A stretch of 7,900 nucleotides of DNA, taken from NCBI GenBank assembly GCA_946497375.1, contig CAMMKE010000054.1:1-7900 (forward strand), given 5' to 3'. The translations under genes and the position numbers were made by a program. A model generated the notes under the pieces. The model saw only the letters and a program-made list of their open reading frames with translations, was not told the DNA's origin and did no database searches. Origin of the DNA: an uncultured Mycoplasmatota bacterium. Lineage in GTDB: Bacteria; Bacillota_I; Bacilli_A; RF39; UBA660. Below, one piece after another: positions 1 to 5,952 of the stretch (the first letter of the stretch is position 1; each line of letters starts with the position of its first letter).

Positions 1-2
1 GG

Positions 3-1823
3 GTTGATAATGGAGAATATCATACTTTAGTTATTGGTTCTACTGGTTCTGGTAAGACTCAGACTGTTATTAAACCTACGGTTAAATTACTTGCTAAAGC
101 TGGAGAATCTATGATTATTACTGACCCTAAGGGTGAAATTTATGAAGCAACTGCAAATATGTTAAAAGAAAAGGGCTATGATGTACAAATACTTAACTTC
201 CGTGATCCTCAAAATGGTAGTAGTTGGAATCCATTATCACTTCCTTATAGAATGTATAAAAGTGGTAATCAGGATAAAGCAATTGAGTTACTTGATGACC
301 TTGCTTTAAATATTTTATATGATGAATCTAGTAATAATAGTGATCCTTTCTGGGAAAAAACATCTGCTGATTATTTTTCTGGTGTTGCTTTAGGTCTTTT
401 TGAGGATGCTAAAGAAGAAGAGATAAATATTAATAGTATTAGTTTAATGACTACAGTTGGAGAAGAGAAGTTTGGTGGTTCTACTTATATTAAAGAATAC
501 TTCTCATTTAAAGATCCTGCAAGTGCTTCAGTTATTAATGCATCAAGTACTATTAATGCTCCAACAGATACTAAAGGGTCTATTTTATCAGTATTTAGAC
601 AAAAAATTAAGTTGTTTGCTTCTCGTGAGAATTTGTCAGAAATGCTTAGTCATAATGATATAGAACTTGCTGATATTGGTAGACGTAAGACGGCTTTATT
701 TATTGTAGTTCAAGATGAAAAGAAAACATATCATTCTCTTGTTACAATACTATTAAAGCAGTGTTATGAAACTTTAATCGCTGTAGCGCAAGAAAATGGA
801 GGAGAACTTCCTGTTAGAACTAATTTCTTACTAGATGAGTTTGCCAATATGCCACCTTTAAAAGATGTTACAACTATGATTACTGCAGCGCGTTCAAGAC
901 ATATACGATTTACAATGATTATTCAAAACTACGCACAGTTAAACCAAGTTTATGGTAAAGAGAATGCGGAGACTATTCGTGGTAACTGTGGTAATATTAT
1001 TTATTTAATATCTGCAGAACTTGCTGCTCTTGAAGAAATATCTAAGATGTGTGGTGAGGTTAAATCTAAAGATGATGAAAAGACAGCTTCAACGCCTTTA
1101 GTTACTGTATCTGATTTACAGCGAATGAAACAGTTTGAAGTTATTATTCTTAGAATGAGGATGCAGCCATTTAAGACTAAGTTTACACCTGATTTTAAAC
1201 TTAATTGGGGTAAAACTTATCCTAAAGCTAGTTATCCTGAAAGAGAGAAACTTCAAGTTCATACTTTTGATATAAAGACTTTTGTTAAAGAAAAGAAGAA
1301 AGAGAAATTACTTGAGATGATGAATAGTAATAATGCAAATCCTGATGGAGGTAGTACTCCTCCTGGATTTGTACCACCAAATCTTTTTGGAATAGGTGCA
1401 GGTAGTAATGCTAATAACAATCCTATGGGTGGTCTAATGTCTACTCCTAGTGGTATGCCTAGACCAAATAGTCAACCTAGTAATCCAATGCCATCTTTTA
1501 TGAATCCTAGTATGGAAAATGGAAGTAATGGACCTAAGAATCCTTCATTTGATGTAGATGAGTTGGTTAAAAAGATAGATGCAAAGATTGCAGAACTTGA
1601 AAAAGAAGAAGCGATGAATAAACAAAAACAACAACAGAAGTTAGAAGCTATGGAAGCTAAAGAGGCTAAACCTGTTAAGGATGTTTCCCCAGTTAAAGAA
1701 GTTGTTAATAGTCCTATACCAGATGTTAAACCAGTAGTTAAGGAACAGCCTAAAAAGGAAGTTAATTTAAGTTTAGATGATGACGATGATGATGATTTCT
1801 TTGATGATTTCTTTGACGAATAG
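3..1823 (+). CDS. VirD4/TraG-family type IV coupling protein, 5'-truncated by window edge
   Basis: This is a conjugative coupling protein, the membrane-bound hexameric ATPase that in this family brings the relaxosome to the type IV secretion channel. The frame is open from the first bases, so the N-terminus with its expected membrane helices lies outside; 606 residues are visible. The Walker A motif GSTGSGKT is at 36-59, followed by ITDPKGE. The Walker B motif LLDEFAN is at 828-848, followed by a conserved region ending in IIQNYAQL. This set of motifs resembles the VirD4-like (CD1115-type) proteins of Bacillota conjugative elements. After the ATPase domain come an Asn/Pro/Gly/Met-rich linker (about 1323-1550), a Lys/Glu-rich helix that is probably a coiled coil (about 1555-1670), Pro-Val-Lys-rich sequence, and a tail with seven consecutive Asp followed by FFDDFFDE. 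An internal ATG at 111 lies downstream of Walker A and is not the true start. Family assignment is firm; the type of element is inferred. Confidence 0.93.
   Translation, partial: VDNGEYHTLVIGSTGSGKTQTVIKPTVKLLAKAGESMIITDPKGEIYEATANMLKEKGYDVQILNFRDPQNGSSWNPLSLPYRMYKSGNQDKAIELLDDLALNILYDESSNNSDPFWEKTSADYFSGVALGLFEDAKEEEININSISLMTTVGEEKFGGSTYIKEYFSFKDPASASVINASSTINAPTDTKGSILSVFRQKIKLFASRENLSEMLSHNDIELADIGRRKTALFIVVQDEKKTYHSLVTILLKQCYETLIAVAQENGGELPVRTNFLLDEFANMPPLKDVTTMITAARSRHIRFTMIIQNYAQLNQVYGKENAETIRGNCGNIIYLISAELAALEEISKMCGEVKSKDDEKTASTPLVTVSDLQRMKQFEVIILRMRMQPFKTKFTPDFKLNWGKTYPKASYPEREKLQVHTFDIKTFVKEKKKEKLLEMMNSNNANPDGGSTPPGFVPPNLFGIGAGSNANNNPMGGLMSTPSGMPRPNSQPSNPMPSFMNPSMENGSNGPKNPSFDVDELVKKIDAKIAELEKEEAMNKQKQQQKLEAMEAKEAKPVKDVSPVKEVVNSPIPDVKPVVKEQPKKEVNLSLDDDDDDDFFDDFFDE
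1791..1814 (+). repeat. Tandem 12-bp repeat encoding DDFF-DDFF in the coupling-protein tail
   Basis: Two perfect head-to-tail copies of GATGATTTCTTT lie at 1791-1802 and 1803-1814, directly after a run of GAT/GAC codons. They encode the end of the coupling protein (DDFF, DDFF, then DE and stop). The unit keeps the reading frame, so the repeat number could change by slippage without breaking the gene. Confidence 0.85.
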
Positions 1824-1850
1824 AAAATTTAGTTTAAAAATAAAAATATT

Positions 1851-1879
1851 AGTAGGCAAAGTTTGTCTGCTTTTTTTTT
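1851..1879 (+). terminator. Intrinsic terminator after the coupling-protein gene
   Basis: A hairpin begins 27 bases after the stop codon. Its arms GTAGGCA and TGTCTGC pair over seven base pairs, two of them G-U, around a five-base loop; one flanking A-T pair may extend it. Nine T residues follow at once (1871-1879). It separates transcription of the conjugation gene from the NAD operon downstream. Confidence 0.8.
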
Positions 1880-1898
1880 AAAAAATTGAAATTTTTGG

Positions 1899-1927
1899 TT
1901 GACAAATTATTTTCTTATTAATATAAT
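1899..1927 (+). promoter_or_regulatory. Consensus sigma-A promoter of the NAD operon
   Basis: The -35 box TTGACA is at 1899-1904 and the -10 box TATAAT at 1922-1927. Both match the consensus perfectly and are separated by the ideal 17 bp. Transcription should start near 1933-1935, giving a leader of about 70 nt before the pncA start. There is no extended -10 TG. Such a strong promoter for a cofactor salvage operon implies that it is held down by a repressor, which fits the palindrome lying over the -10 box. Confidence 0.88.
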
Positions 1928-1935
1928 GTTAATAA
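1915..1935. promoter_or_regulatory. Putative operator 1: 21-bp imperfect palindrome over the -10 box
   Basis: The arms TTATTAA (1915-1921) and TTAATAA (1929-1935) are exact inverted repeats. The symmetry continues inward apart from one T/G mismatch, leaving a central A at 1925. The site covers the whole TATAAT box and the expected start point, so a bound protein would block RNA polymerase. A close copy lies at 1971-1991. The motif does not look like the NiaR or NrtR sites I know, so the regulator is unidentified. AT-rich DNA yields chance palindromes easily; the main support is the second copy. Confidence 0.55.
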
Positions 1936-1951
1936 CAAGTTTAATTACTTG
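1936..1951 (+). other. Small inverted repeat in the pncA leader
   Basis: CAAGT (1936-1940) and ACTTG (1947-1951) are inverted copies around a six-base AT loop. They lie between the two putative operators at the start of the expected transcript. This could be a weak 5' stem-loop or simply chance. Nothing in the 70-nt leader resembles a known riboswitch. Confidence 0.2.
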
Positions 1952-1970
1952 ATTATTTCTTAATTTTTTG

Positions 1971-1991
1971 ATATTAATAAAAAGTTAATAA
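1971..1991. promoter_or_regulatory. Putative operator 2: second copy of the palindrome before the pncA RBS
   Basis: This 21-bp stretch matches operator 1 at 18 of 21 positions, including TATTAATA on the left and the whole right half GTTAATAA. The two copies are in the same orientation with centres 56 bp apart. It ends one base before the Shine-Dalgarno region, so a bound protein could act as a roadblock to transcription or cooperate with protein bound at operator 1. The identity is read directly; the regulatory role is inferred. Confidence 0.5.
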
Positions 1992-1992
1992 G

Positions 1993-1998
1993 AGGAGG
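1993..1998 (+). promoter_or_regulatory. Ribosome binding site that sets the pncA start at 2006
   Basis: AGGAGG is a perfect Shine-Dalgarno core. It is only 1 nt from the upstream in-frame ATG (2000) but 7 nt from the ATG at 2006, which is the usual distance. The shorter start is therefore preferred. Confidence 0.75.
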
Positions 1999-2005
1999 GA
2001 TGGAT

Positions 2006-2593
2006 ATGGAAGTTAAGAATTTAAAAATCTATAATAAAGCTTTAATTGTTATTGATATGGTTAATGGCTTTGTTAAGGAAGGAGTGTTACATGATGATAA
2101 TATCGCTAGAGTTATACCTAGGCAGATAGAACTTATTAAAGAATATCAGAATGCTTTAGAACTTGTTATCTTTATTCAAGATACTCATACTAAAGAATCT
2201 ATGGAGCATAAGAGATTTCCTGATTATCACTGTCTTAAAGGTAGTGGAGAAGAGGAAGTAGTAGATGAGTTAAAACCTTTTACTAATTTAGATAATACTA
2301 TATGTATACCTAAGAACTCTACTAGTTTTATGGAATCTCCTGTTTTTAGAGATGTGATGGAGGAAGCTTCTAATATAATAGAGTTTGATATCGTAGGATG
2401 TTGTACTGATATTTGTGTATGTAGTGGTTCTCTTGGCCTTGCAAATTATTTAGATGAGCATAATAGAGATAGTGTTATAAGAGTGCATAAAGATGCTGTG
2501 GCTACTTTTGCAGAAGATTCAAGACAAAATTATGTAGATGCAGCTTACTTACTTATGGAACAACAAGGAATTAAGTTAGTTAAAAAAATTTAG
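2006..2593 (+). CDS. pncA: Nicotinamidase (isochorismatase-fold cysteine hydrolase)
   Basis: This cytoplasmic enzyme hydrolyses nicotinamide to nicotinate and ammonia, the entry step of deamidating NAD+ salvage. From ATG 2006 the protein has 195 residues, normal for the family; ATG 2000 would add two residues but sits too close to the Shine-Dalgarno. The catalytic triad is visible: Asp17 in VIDMVNGF, Lys103 in IPKNSTSF and Cys137 in CCTDICV. The usual metal ligands are Asp59 and His61 in QDTHTKES, and His75 in PDYHC. It is the first gene of the operon, behind a consensus promoter and two putative operators. On sequence alone other isochorismatase-like amidases cannot be excluded, but pncB and nadE in the same operon make nicotinamidase by far the best call. 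Confidence 0.9.
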   Translation: MEVKNLKIYNKALIVIDMVNGFVKEGVLHDDNIARVIPRQIELIKEYQNALELVIFIQDTHTKESMEHKRFPDYHCLKGSGEEEVVDELKPFTNLDNTICIPKNSTSFMESPVFRDVMEEASNIIEFDIVGCCTDICVCSGSLGLANYLDEHNRDSVIRVHKDAVATFAEDSRQNYVDAAYLLMEQQGIKLVKKI

Positions 2594-2599
2594 AATTTG

Positions 2600-2620
2600 A
2601 TATTAATATTTTGCTAAAAA
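2600..2620. promoter_or_regulatory. Possible weak third copy of the operator motif between pncA and pncB
   Basis: In the 43-bp gap after pncA, this 21-bp stretch agrees with operator 1 at 16 of 21 positions. It keeps the left half TATTAATAT and the G at position 14. The right half is degraded, so the dyad symmetry is poor. It could be a degenerate site or a coincidence of AT-rich sequence. No convincing promoter lies in this gap, so pncB is probably transcribed from the pncA promoter. Confidence 0.22.
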
Positions 2621-2636
2621 GAAAGGGATAATTTAA

Positions 2637-4094
2637 ATGAATGAAAGAAATTTAACTTTATTAACTGATTTATATGAACTTACAATGATGAATGGATATT
2701 TTGATATGAAAAGAGATGAAAGAGTAGTTTTTGATGTCTTTTATCGTAAGAATCCATATGATGGGGGCTATGCTATTGTAGCAGGACTTGAACAAGTAAT
2801 TGATTATATTAATAATTTACACTTTGAAAATAGTGATATAGAGTACTTAAGAGAATTAGAACTTTTTGATGATGAGTTTTTAAAATATTTAGAGAACTTT
2901 AAATTTACTGGTAATATTTATGCAATTAAAGAAGGAACTGTGGTCTTTCCAATGGAACCTTTGTTAAAAGTAGAAGCTCCTATAATAGAGGCTCAGCTTG
3001 TAGAAACTGCTATTTTAAATATTATTAATCATCAAAGTTTAATTGCTACTAAGGCTTCTCGTGTATGTGAAGCGGCTAAAGGGGATGCTGTTATGGAGTT
3101 TGGTCTTAGGAGAGCGCAAGGTCCTGATGCTGGTATATATGGAGCAAGGGCTGCTGTTATTGGAGGATGTTCATCTACTAGTAATGTACTAGCAGGACAA
3201 AAATTCGATATTCCTGTTTCTGGTACTCATGCTCACAGCTTTATTATGAGCTTTGATAATGAATATGAGGCTTTTAAGAAATATGCAGAACTTTTTCCTA
3301 ATAATGCAACTTTGTTAGTAGATACTTATGATACTTTAAACTCAGGTGTTCCTAATGCGATAAGAGTATTTAGAAAGTTAAAAGATGAAGGTAGGATGCC
3401 TAAAAAATATGGAATAAGACTTGATAGTGGAGATTTAGCATATCTATCTAAAAAGGCACGGATTATGTTAGATGAAGCAGGATTTCCTGATGCCACAATC
3501 TGTGCTTCTAATGACTTAGATGAATATCTAATAGAATCTTTAAAAGAACAAGGCGCTAAAATAAATCTTTGGGGAGTAGGTACTAGTTTGATTACTTCTA
3601 AAAATTGGTCTAGTTTTGGAGGAGTTTATAAACTTGCTGCTATTAAAAAAGGTGGAGAAGTTATTCCTAAGATTAAACTTAGTGAAGATAGAGTAAAAAT
3701 TACTAATCCAGGAGATAAACAAGTATTTAGATTCTATGATAAAGAAACAGGTAAGATTAGAGGAGATATTATTGGCAATACATATGAAAAATATAATGAA
3801 GATGAGACAACTACAATGTTTGATCCTGTAGATACTTGGAAGAGAAAAGAGTTAGAGAAAGGTACTTATATTGTTAGAGAGTTGTTAGAGCCTATATTTA
3901 TAAATGGTGAATGTGTCTATAAAAGTGATAGTGTTATGAATATTAGAGATTATTGTAGTAAAGAAAAATCAACTTTGAGTGAAGAGAATAAAAGATTTGT
4001 TAATCCTCATCCTGTCCATGTAGATTTAAGTTATGACTTATGGAATTTAAAAAATAAAATGATTGAAGAAGAAAAGAAATTAGTTAAAAAGTAG
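2637..4094 (+). CDS. pncB: Nicotinate phosphoribosyltransferase
   Basis: This enzyme joins nicotinate to PRPP to give nicotinate mononucleotide (NaMN), in a reaction helped by ATP hydrolysis. The 485-residue length fits the longer form common in Gram-positive bacteria; the E. coli enzyme has about 400. Family signatures appear in order: LLTDLYELTMMNGYF at the N-terminus (about residues 8-22), GLRRAQGPD (156-164), IGGCSSTSNVLAG, then SGTHAHSF with His198 and His200, and RLDSGDL around 261-267. In this family a His in this region is transiently phosphorylated. The Shine-Dalgarno AAAGGG (2622-2627) is 9 nt before the ATG. It takes the product of PncA as substrate and lies 43 bp behind it. Nicotinamide phosphoribosyltransferase is a more distant relative, and the pairing with a nicotinamidase argues against it. 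Confidence 0.95.
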   Translation: MNERNLTLLTDLYELTMMNGYFDMKRDERVVFDVFYRKNPYDGGYAIVAGLEQVIDYINNLHFENSDIEYLRELELFDDEFLKYLENFKFTGNIYAIKEGTVVFPMEPLLKVEAPIIEAQLVETAILNIINHQSLIATKASRVCEAAKGDAVMEFGLRRAQGPDAGIYGARAAVIGGCSSTSNVLAGQKFDIPVSGTHAHSFIMSFDNEYEAFKKYAELFPNNATLLVDTYDTLNSGVPNAIRVFRKLKDEGRMPKKYGIRLDSGDLAYLSKKARIMLDEAGFPDATICASNDLDEYLIESLKEQGAKINLWGVGTSLITSKNWSSFGGVYKLAAIKKGGEVIPKIKLSEDRVKITNPGDKQVFRFYDKETGKIRGDIIGNTYEKYNEDETTTMFDPVDTWKRKELEKGTYIVRELLEPIFINGECVYKSDSVMNIRDYCSKEKSTLSEENKRFVNPHPVHVDLSYDLWNLKNKMIEEEKKLVKK

Positions 4095-4103
4095 GAGTAG
4101 ATA

Positions 4104-4694
4104 ATGCGTAAAGAGAAATTAGACGAGTTAAATAGTTATATAGAGGAATTAAAGGTTATAAAAAGAGAATTAGTTGGAGAAGATAATAAAGGATATATTA
4201 AAGTTAAGCATTATAACTTTTTACTTAATAATAATATAGTTATAGTAAGAGATAAAATAATAAAAGGTAATGGTAATGGTAGTGCTGTTGTTACCCTACC
4301 TGTTACTAAAAAAAATGAAGTTCTATTAGTAGTGCAACCTAGAGTAGTTAGGGAAGGGGTACTTGTGGAATTACCTGCTGGTTATATAGAAGATAATGAG
4401 AATCCTATAGAATCTATTAAAAGAGAACTTTTGGAAGAGACAGGATATACTTCTAATAACATTAAACATCTTTCTTCTTATTATCAAGATCAAGGATGTA
4501 GTGATGCATATAACTATGCTTATTTGGCACTAGACTGTGAAAAAATTAAAGAACAGAGTTTAGATAAAGACGAATTTATTAGATATTTCTTGTGTGATTA
4601 TAGTGAAGCTTTAGAACTTGTAGATATGGGCTATATTAAAGATATACAGTCTAAATATACTTTGGAGTTATCTAAAAAATATATAAAGAGGTGA
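4104..4694 (+). CDS. Nudix hydrolase, ADP-ribose pyrophosphatase-like
   Basis: This 196-residue protein carries a complete Nudix box at residues 93-115: Gly93, Glu99, then RELLEETG with Arg107, Glu108, Glu111, Glu112 and Gly114, the Mg2+-binding helix of the family. The sequence before it (VLLVVQPRVVREG, then VELPAGYIED) and the closing part (DEFI, EALELVDMGYIKD) follow the pattern of ADP-ribose pyrophosphatases, which split ADP-ribose to AMP and ribose 5-phosphate. Next to NAD genes this suggests clean-up or recycling of NAD+ breakdown products. The Pro that usually follows the box in ADP-ribose enzymes appears to be replaced by Gln130 (YYQDQGCSD), so the substrate is less certain. There is no C-terminal winged helix, so it is not an NrtR regulator. 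The start is 9 nt after the pncB stop, with TAGGAG (4092-4097) as ribosome site overlapping that stop. Confidence 0.88.
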   Translation: MRKEKLDELNSYIEELKVIKRELVGEDNKGYIKVKHYNFLLNNNIVIVRDKIIKGNGNGSAVVTLPVTKKNEVLLVVQPRVVREGVLVELPAGYIEDNENPIESIKRELLEETGYTSNNIKHLSSYYQDQGCSDAYNYAYLALDCEKIKEQSLDKDEFIRYFLCDYSEALELVDMGYIKDIQSKYTLELSKKYIKR

Positions 4695-4695
4695 T
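4687..4695 (+). promoter_or_regulatory. Ribosome binding site for the radical SAM gene, containing the upstream stop codon
   Basis: AGAGGTGAT closely matches the anti-Shine-Dalgarno complement and contains the TGA stop (4692-4694) of the Nudix gene. Four in-frame start-like codons follow in series: GTG 4691, ATG 4694, ATG 4697 and ATG 4700. GAGG (4688-4691) is 8 nt from ATG 4700, 5 nt from 4697 and only 2 nt from 4694. ATG 4700 is the best start, with 4697 second. Confidence 0.65.
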
Positions 4696-4699
4696 GATG

Positions 4700-5947
4700 A
4701 TGAAAAAAATAATTGGTATGACTTTTCCAAGACAAGATGTTACTTTAGGATTAGAACCATCTTTATTAACAGTTCTTCCTGATGGAGATAATGTTATGTA
4801 TTCTATGGAGAATAAAGATTTTGATGATAATAATGTTCAAAAGTATGCTTGTTCTGTTTATATTACAGGAATGAATGAATTTAAGAAGTGGGCTTTAAAA
4901 CACGATAAAAATAAAATTATTGTAGGAGGATACGAACCTACTATTAATCCAGATGAGTTTTTGCCTTATGCTTCTAAAGTTATTGTAGGTCCTTGTGATG
5001 ACTTTTATGCTACTATTAATCAGGAAGGTAATATTGTAAAAGGGATTACTAATTATAAGAAAATCCCTAGATATGATTTATATGATATTAGAAATAATCA
5101 ACAAATTATACCTGATAAATTAAAAGATGATGTTTGTACTTCGATTAATACATCTCAAGGTTGTCCCTTTAATTGTGATTTTTGTTGTAGTCCTTTAATG
5201 TGTGATAAGTTAATGTCTAAGCCTATAGAGTTAATTGAAGAAGAGATTAATTATTTAAAACAATATAGTCCTAAGTACATTTTTATTCGTGATGAGAATT
5301 TTCCTTTACAAAAAGACTTTAAAGAAAGATTAGAAGTTATAAGTGGGCTTGATGCTAAAATATATCTTTTCGCTTCTGCTAACTTGTTAAGTGTAGATAC
5401 AGTAGAATTTATGAAATTACATAATGTTTATATGGTTTGTTTAGGACTTGAAGATATTACTGTTAATTATGCTAAGAATAAAGAGTTAGATAAAGCTTGT
5501 GATTTACTTCATGAAAATGGTATTATGACTTATTTATCTTTTATTGTTAATCCCCTAAAAGTACATAGTGAAGAGGAAAGTAGAGACTTTTATGATAAAT
5601 TGTTAGAAAGATTTTATGAATTAAAACCTGAAATGGTATGTGGTAATTTCTTAATGCCTTTTAGAGGTACTAAGATATGGGATCAATATAAAGATTTGGT
5701 TAGTACTGATGATTATGATTTATATACTTCTAAAAGTGCTTTCTTAGAGAAAGATTTAGAGATTAGAAAAAGAATGGAATATGAGATGTTTTATTATCAG
5801 TGGGAATACTATACTTCTTTATTTTATAAGGAGAATGTTAGAGATTTCTTTAAAGAAGATACTCTACATTTAAGATTTTTAGAATTAAAAGAGGAATTTG
5901 AAAAGAAAGGTATTCCTAAAAGTTATCAAAAGAGTTTAAGGAGATGA
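4700..5947 (+). CDS. Radical SAM protein with degenerate B12-binding-like N-terminus, function unknown
   Basis: From ATG 4700 the protein has 415 residues. The radical SAM motif CPFNCDFC gives Cys155, Cys159 and Cys162, the CX3CX2C ligands of a 4Fe-4S cluster that cleaves S-adenosylmethionine; Cys163 and Cys168 lie close by. Later segments fit the family's barrel: FIRDENF, VCLGLED, SFIVNPL and NFLMPFRGTKIW. The first 140 residues resemble the B12-binding domain common in this class (IIVGGYEP, then VIVGPCDD, then IPRYDLYD just before the cluster motif). I see no DXHXXG cobalamin motif, so B12 is probably not bound in the usual way. The C-terminal part is rich in Tyr, Phe and charged residues, with no recognised SPASM domain. 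Upstream and downstream junctions are only 5 nt with the chosen starts, so it is co-translated with NAD genes. I do not recognise a substrate. Methylthiotransferase and YgiQ-type proteins are related only at superfamily level. Confidence 0.88.
   Translation: MKKIIGMTFPRQDVTLGLEPSLLTVLPDGDNVMYSMENKDFDDNNVQKYACSVYITGMNEFKKWALKHDKNKIIVGGYEPTINPDEFLPYASKVIVGPCDDFYATINQEGNIVKGITNYKKIPRYDLYDIRNNQQIIPDKLKDDVCTSINTSQGCPFNCDFCCSPLMCDKLMSKPIELIEEEINYLKQYSPKYIFIRDENFPLQKDFKERLEVISGLDAKIYLFASANLLSVDTVEFMKLHNVYMVCLGLEDITVNYAKNKELDKACDLLHENGIMTYLSFIVNPLKVHSEEESRDFYDKLLERFYELKPEMVCGNFLMPFRGTKIWDQYKDLVSTDDYDLYTSKSAFLEKDLEIRKRMEYEMFYYQWEYYTSLFYKENVRDFFKEDTLHLRFLELKEEFEKKGIPKSYQKSLRR
5938..5943 (+). promoter_or_regulatory. 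Ribosome binding site that points to a GTG start for nadE
   Basis: AAGGAG at 5938-5943 continues into ATGAT, a near-perfect Shine-Dalgarno. It touches the ATG at 5944, leaving no spacer for that codon, but is 9 nt from the in-frame GTG at 5953. The TGA stop of the radical SAM gene (5945-5947) lies inside the spacer, so termination and restart are likely coupled. Confidence 0.6.
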
Positions 5948-5952
5948 TTAAA

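Noticed and set aside
457..663. 68-codon open frame in another frame of the coupling-protein gene
   Set aside because: It overlaps the ATPase core of the coupling protein and encodes a Leu-rich peptide with no family resemblance.
111..1823. Coupling protein starting at ATG 111
   Set aside because: The reading frame is open from the window edge and bases 3-110 encode the Walker A motif and conserved flanks, so the gene starts upstream of the window.
1928..2005. NAD-related riboswitch in the pncA leader
   Set aside because: The leader is only about 70 nt, almost all A and T, with one weak 5-bp stem. No conserved riboswitch core is visible.
2598..2632. Internal promoter upstream of pncB
   Set aside because: TTGATA and GATAAT-like boxes can be picked out, but they are separated by 23 bp, too far for sigma-A.
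3540..3722. 60-codon minus-strand open frame inside pncB
   Set aside because: It lies within the well-conserved coding sequence of pncB, lacks a convincing ribosome site, and encodes a low-complexity Ser/Phe/Asn-rich peptide expected from the reverse of AT-rich codons.
4104..4694. Nudix protein as the NAD regulator NrtR
   Set aside because: NrtR is a Nudix-like domain fused to a C-terminal winged helix, usually with a degraded catalytic box. Here the box is intact and the C-terminus follows the ADP-ribose pyrophosphatase pattern with no room for a DNA-binding domain.
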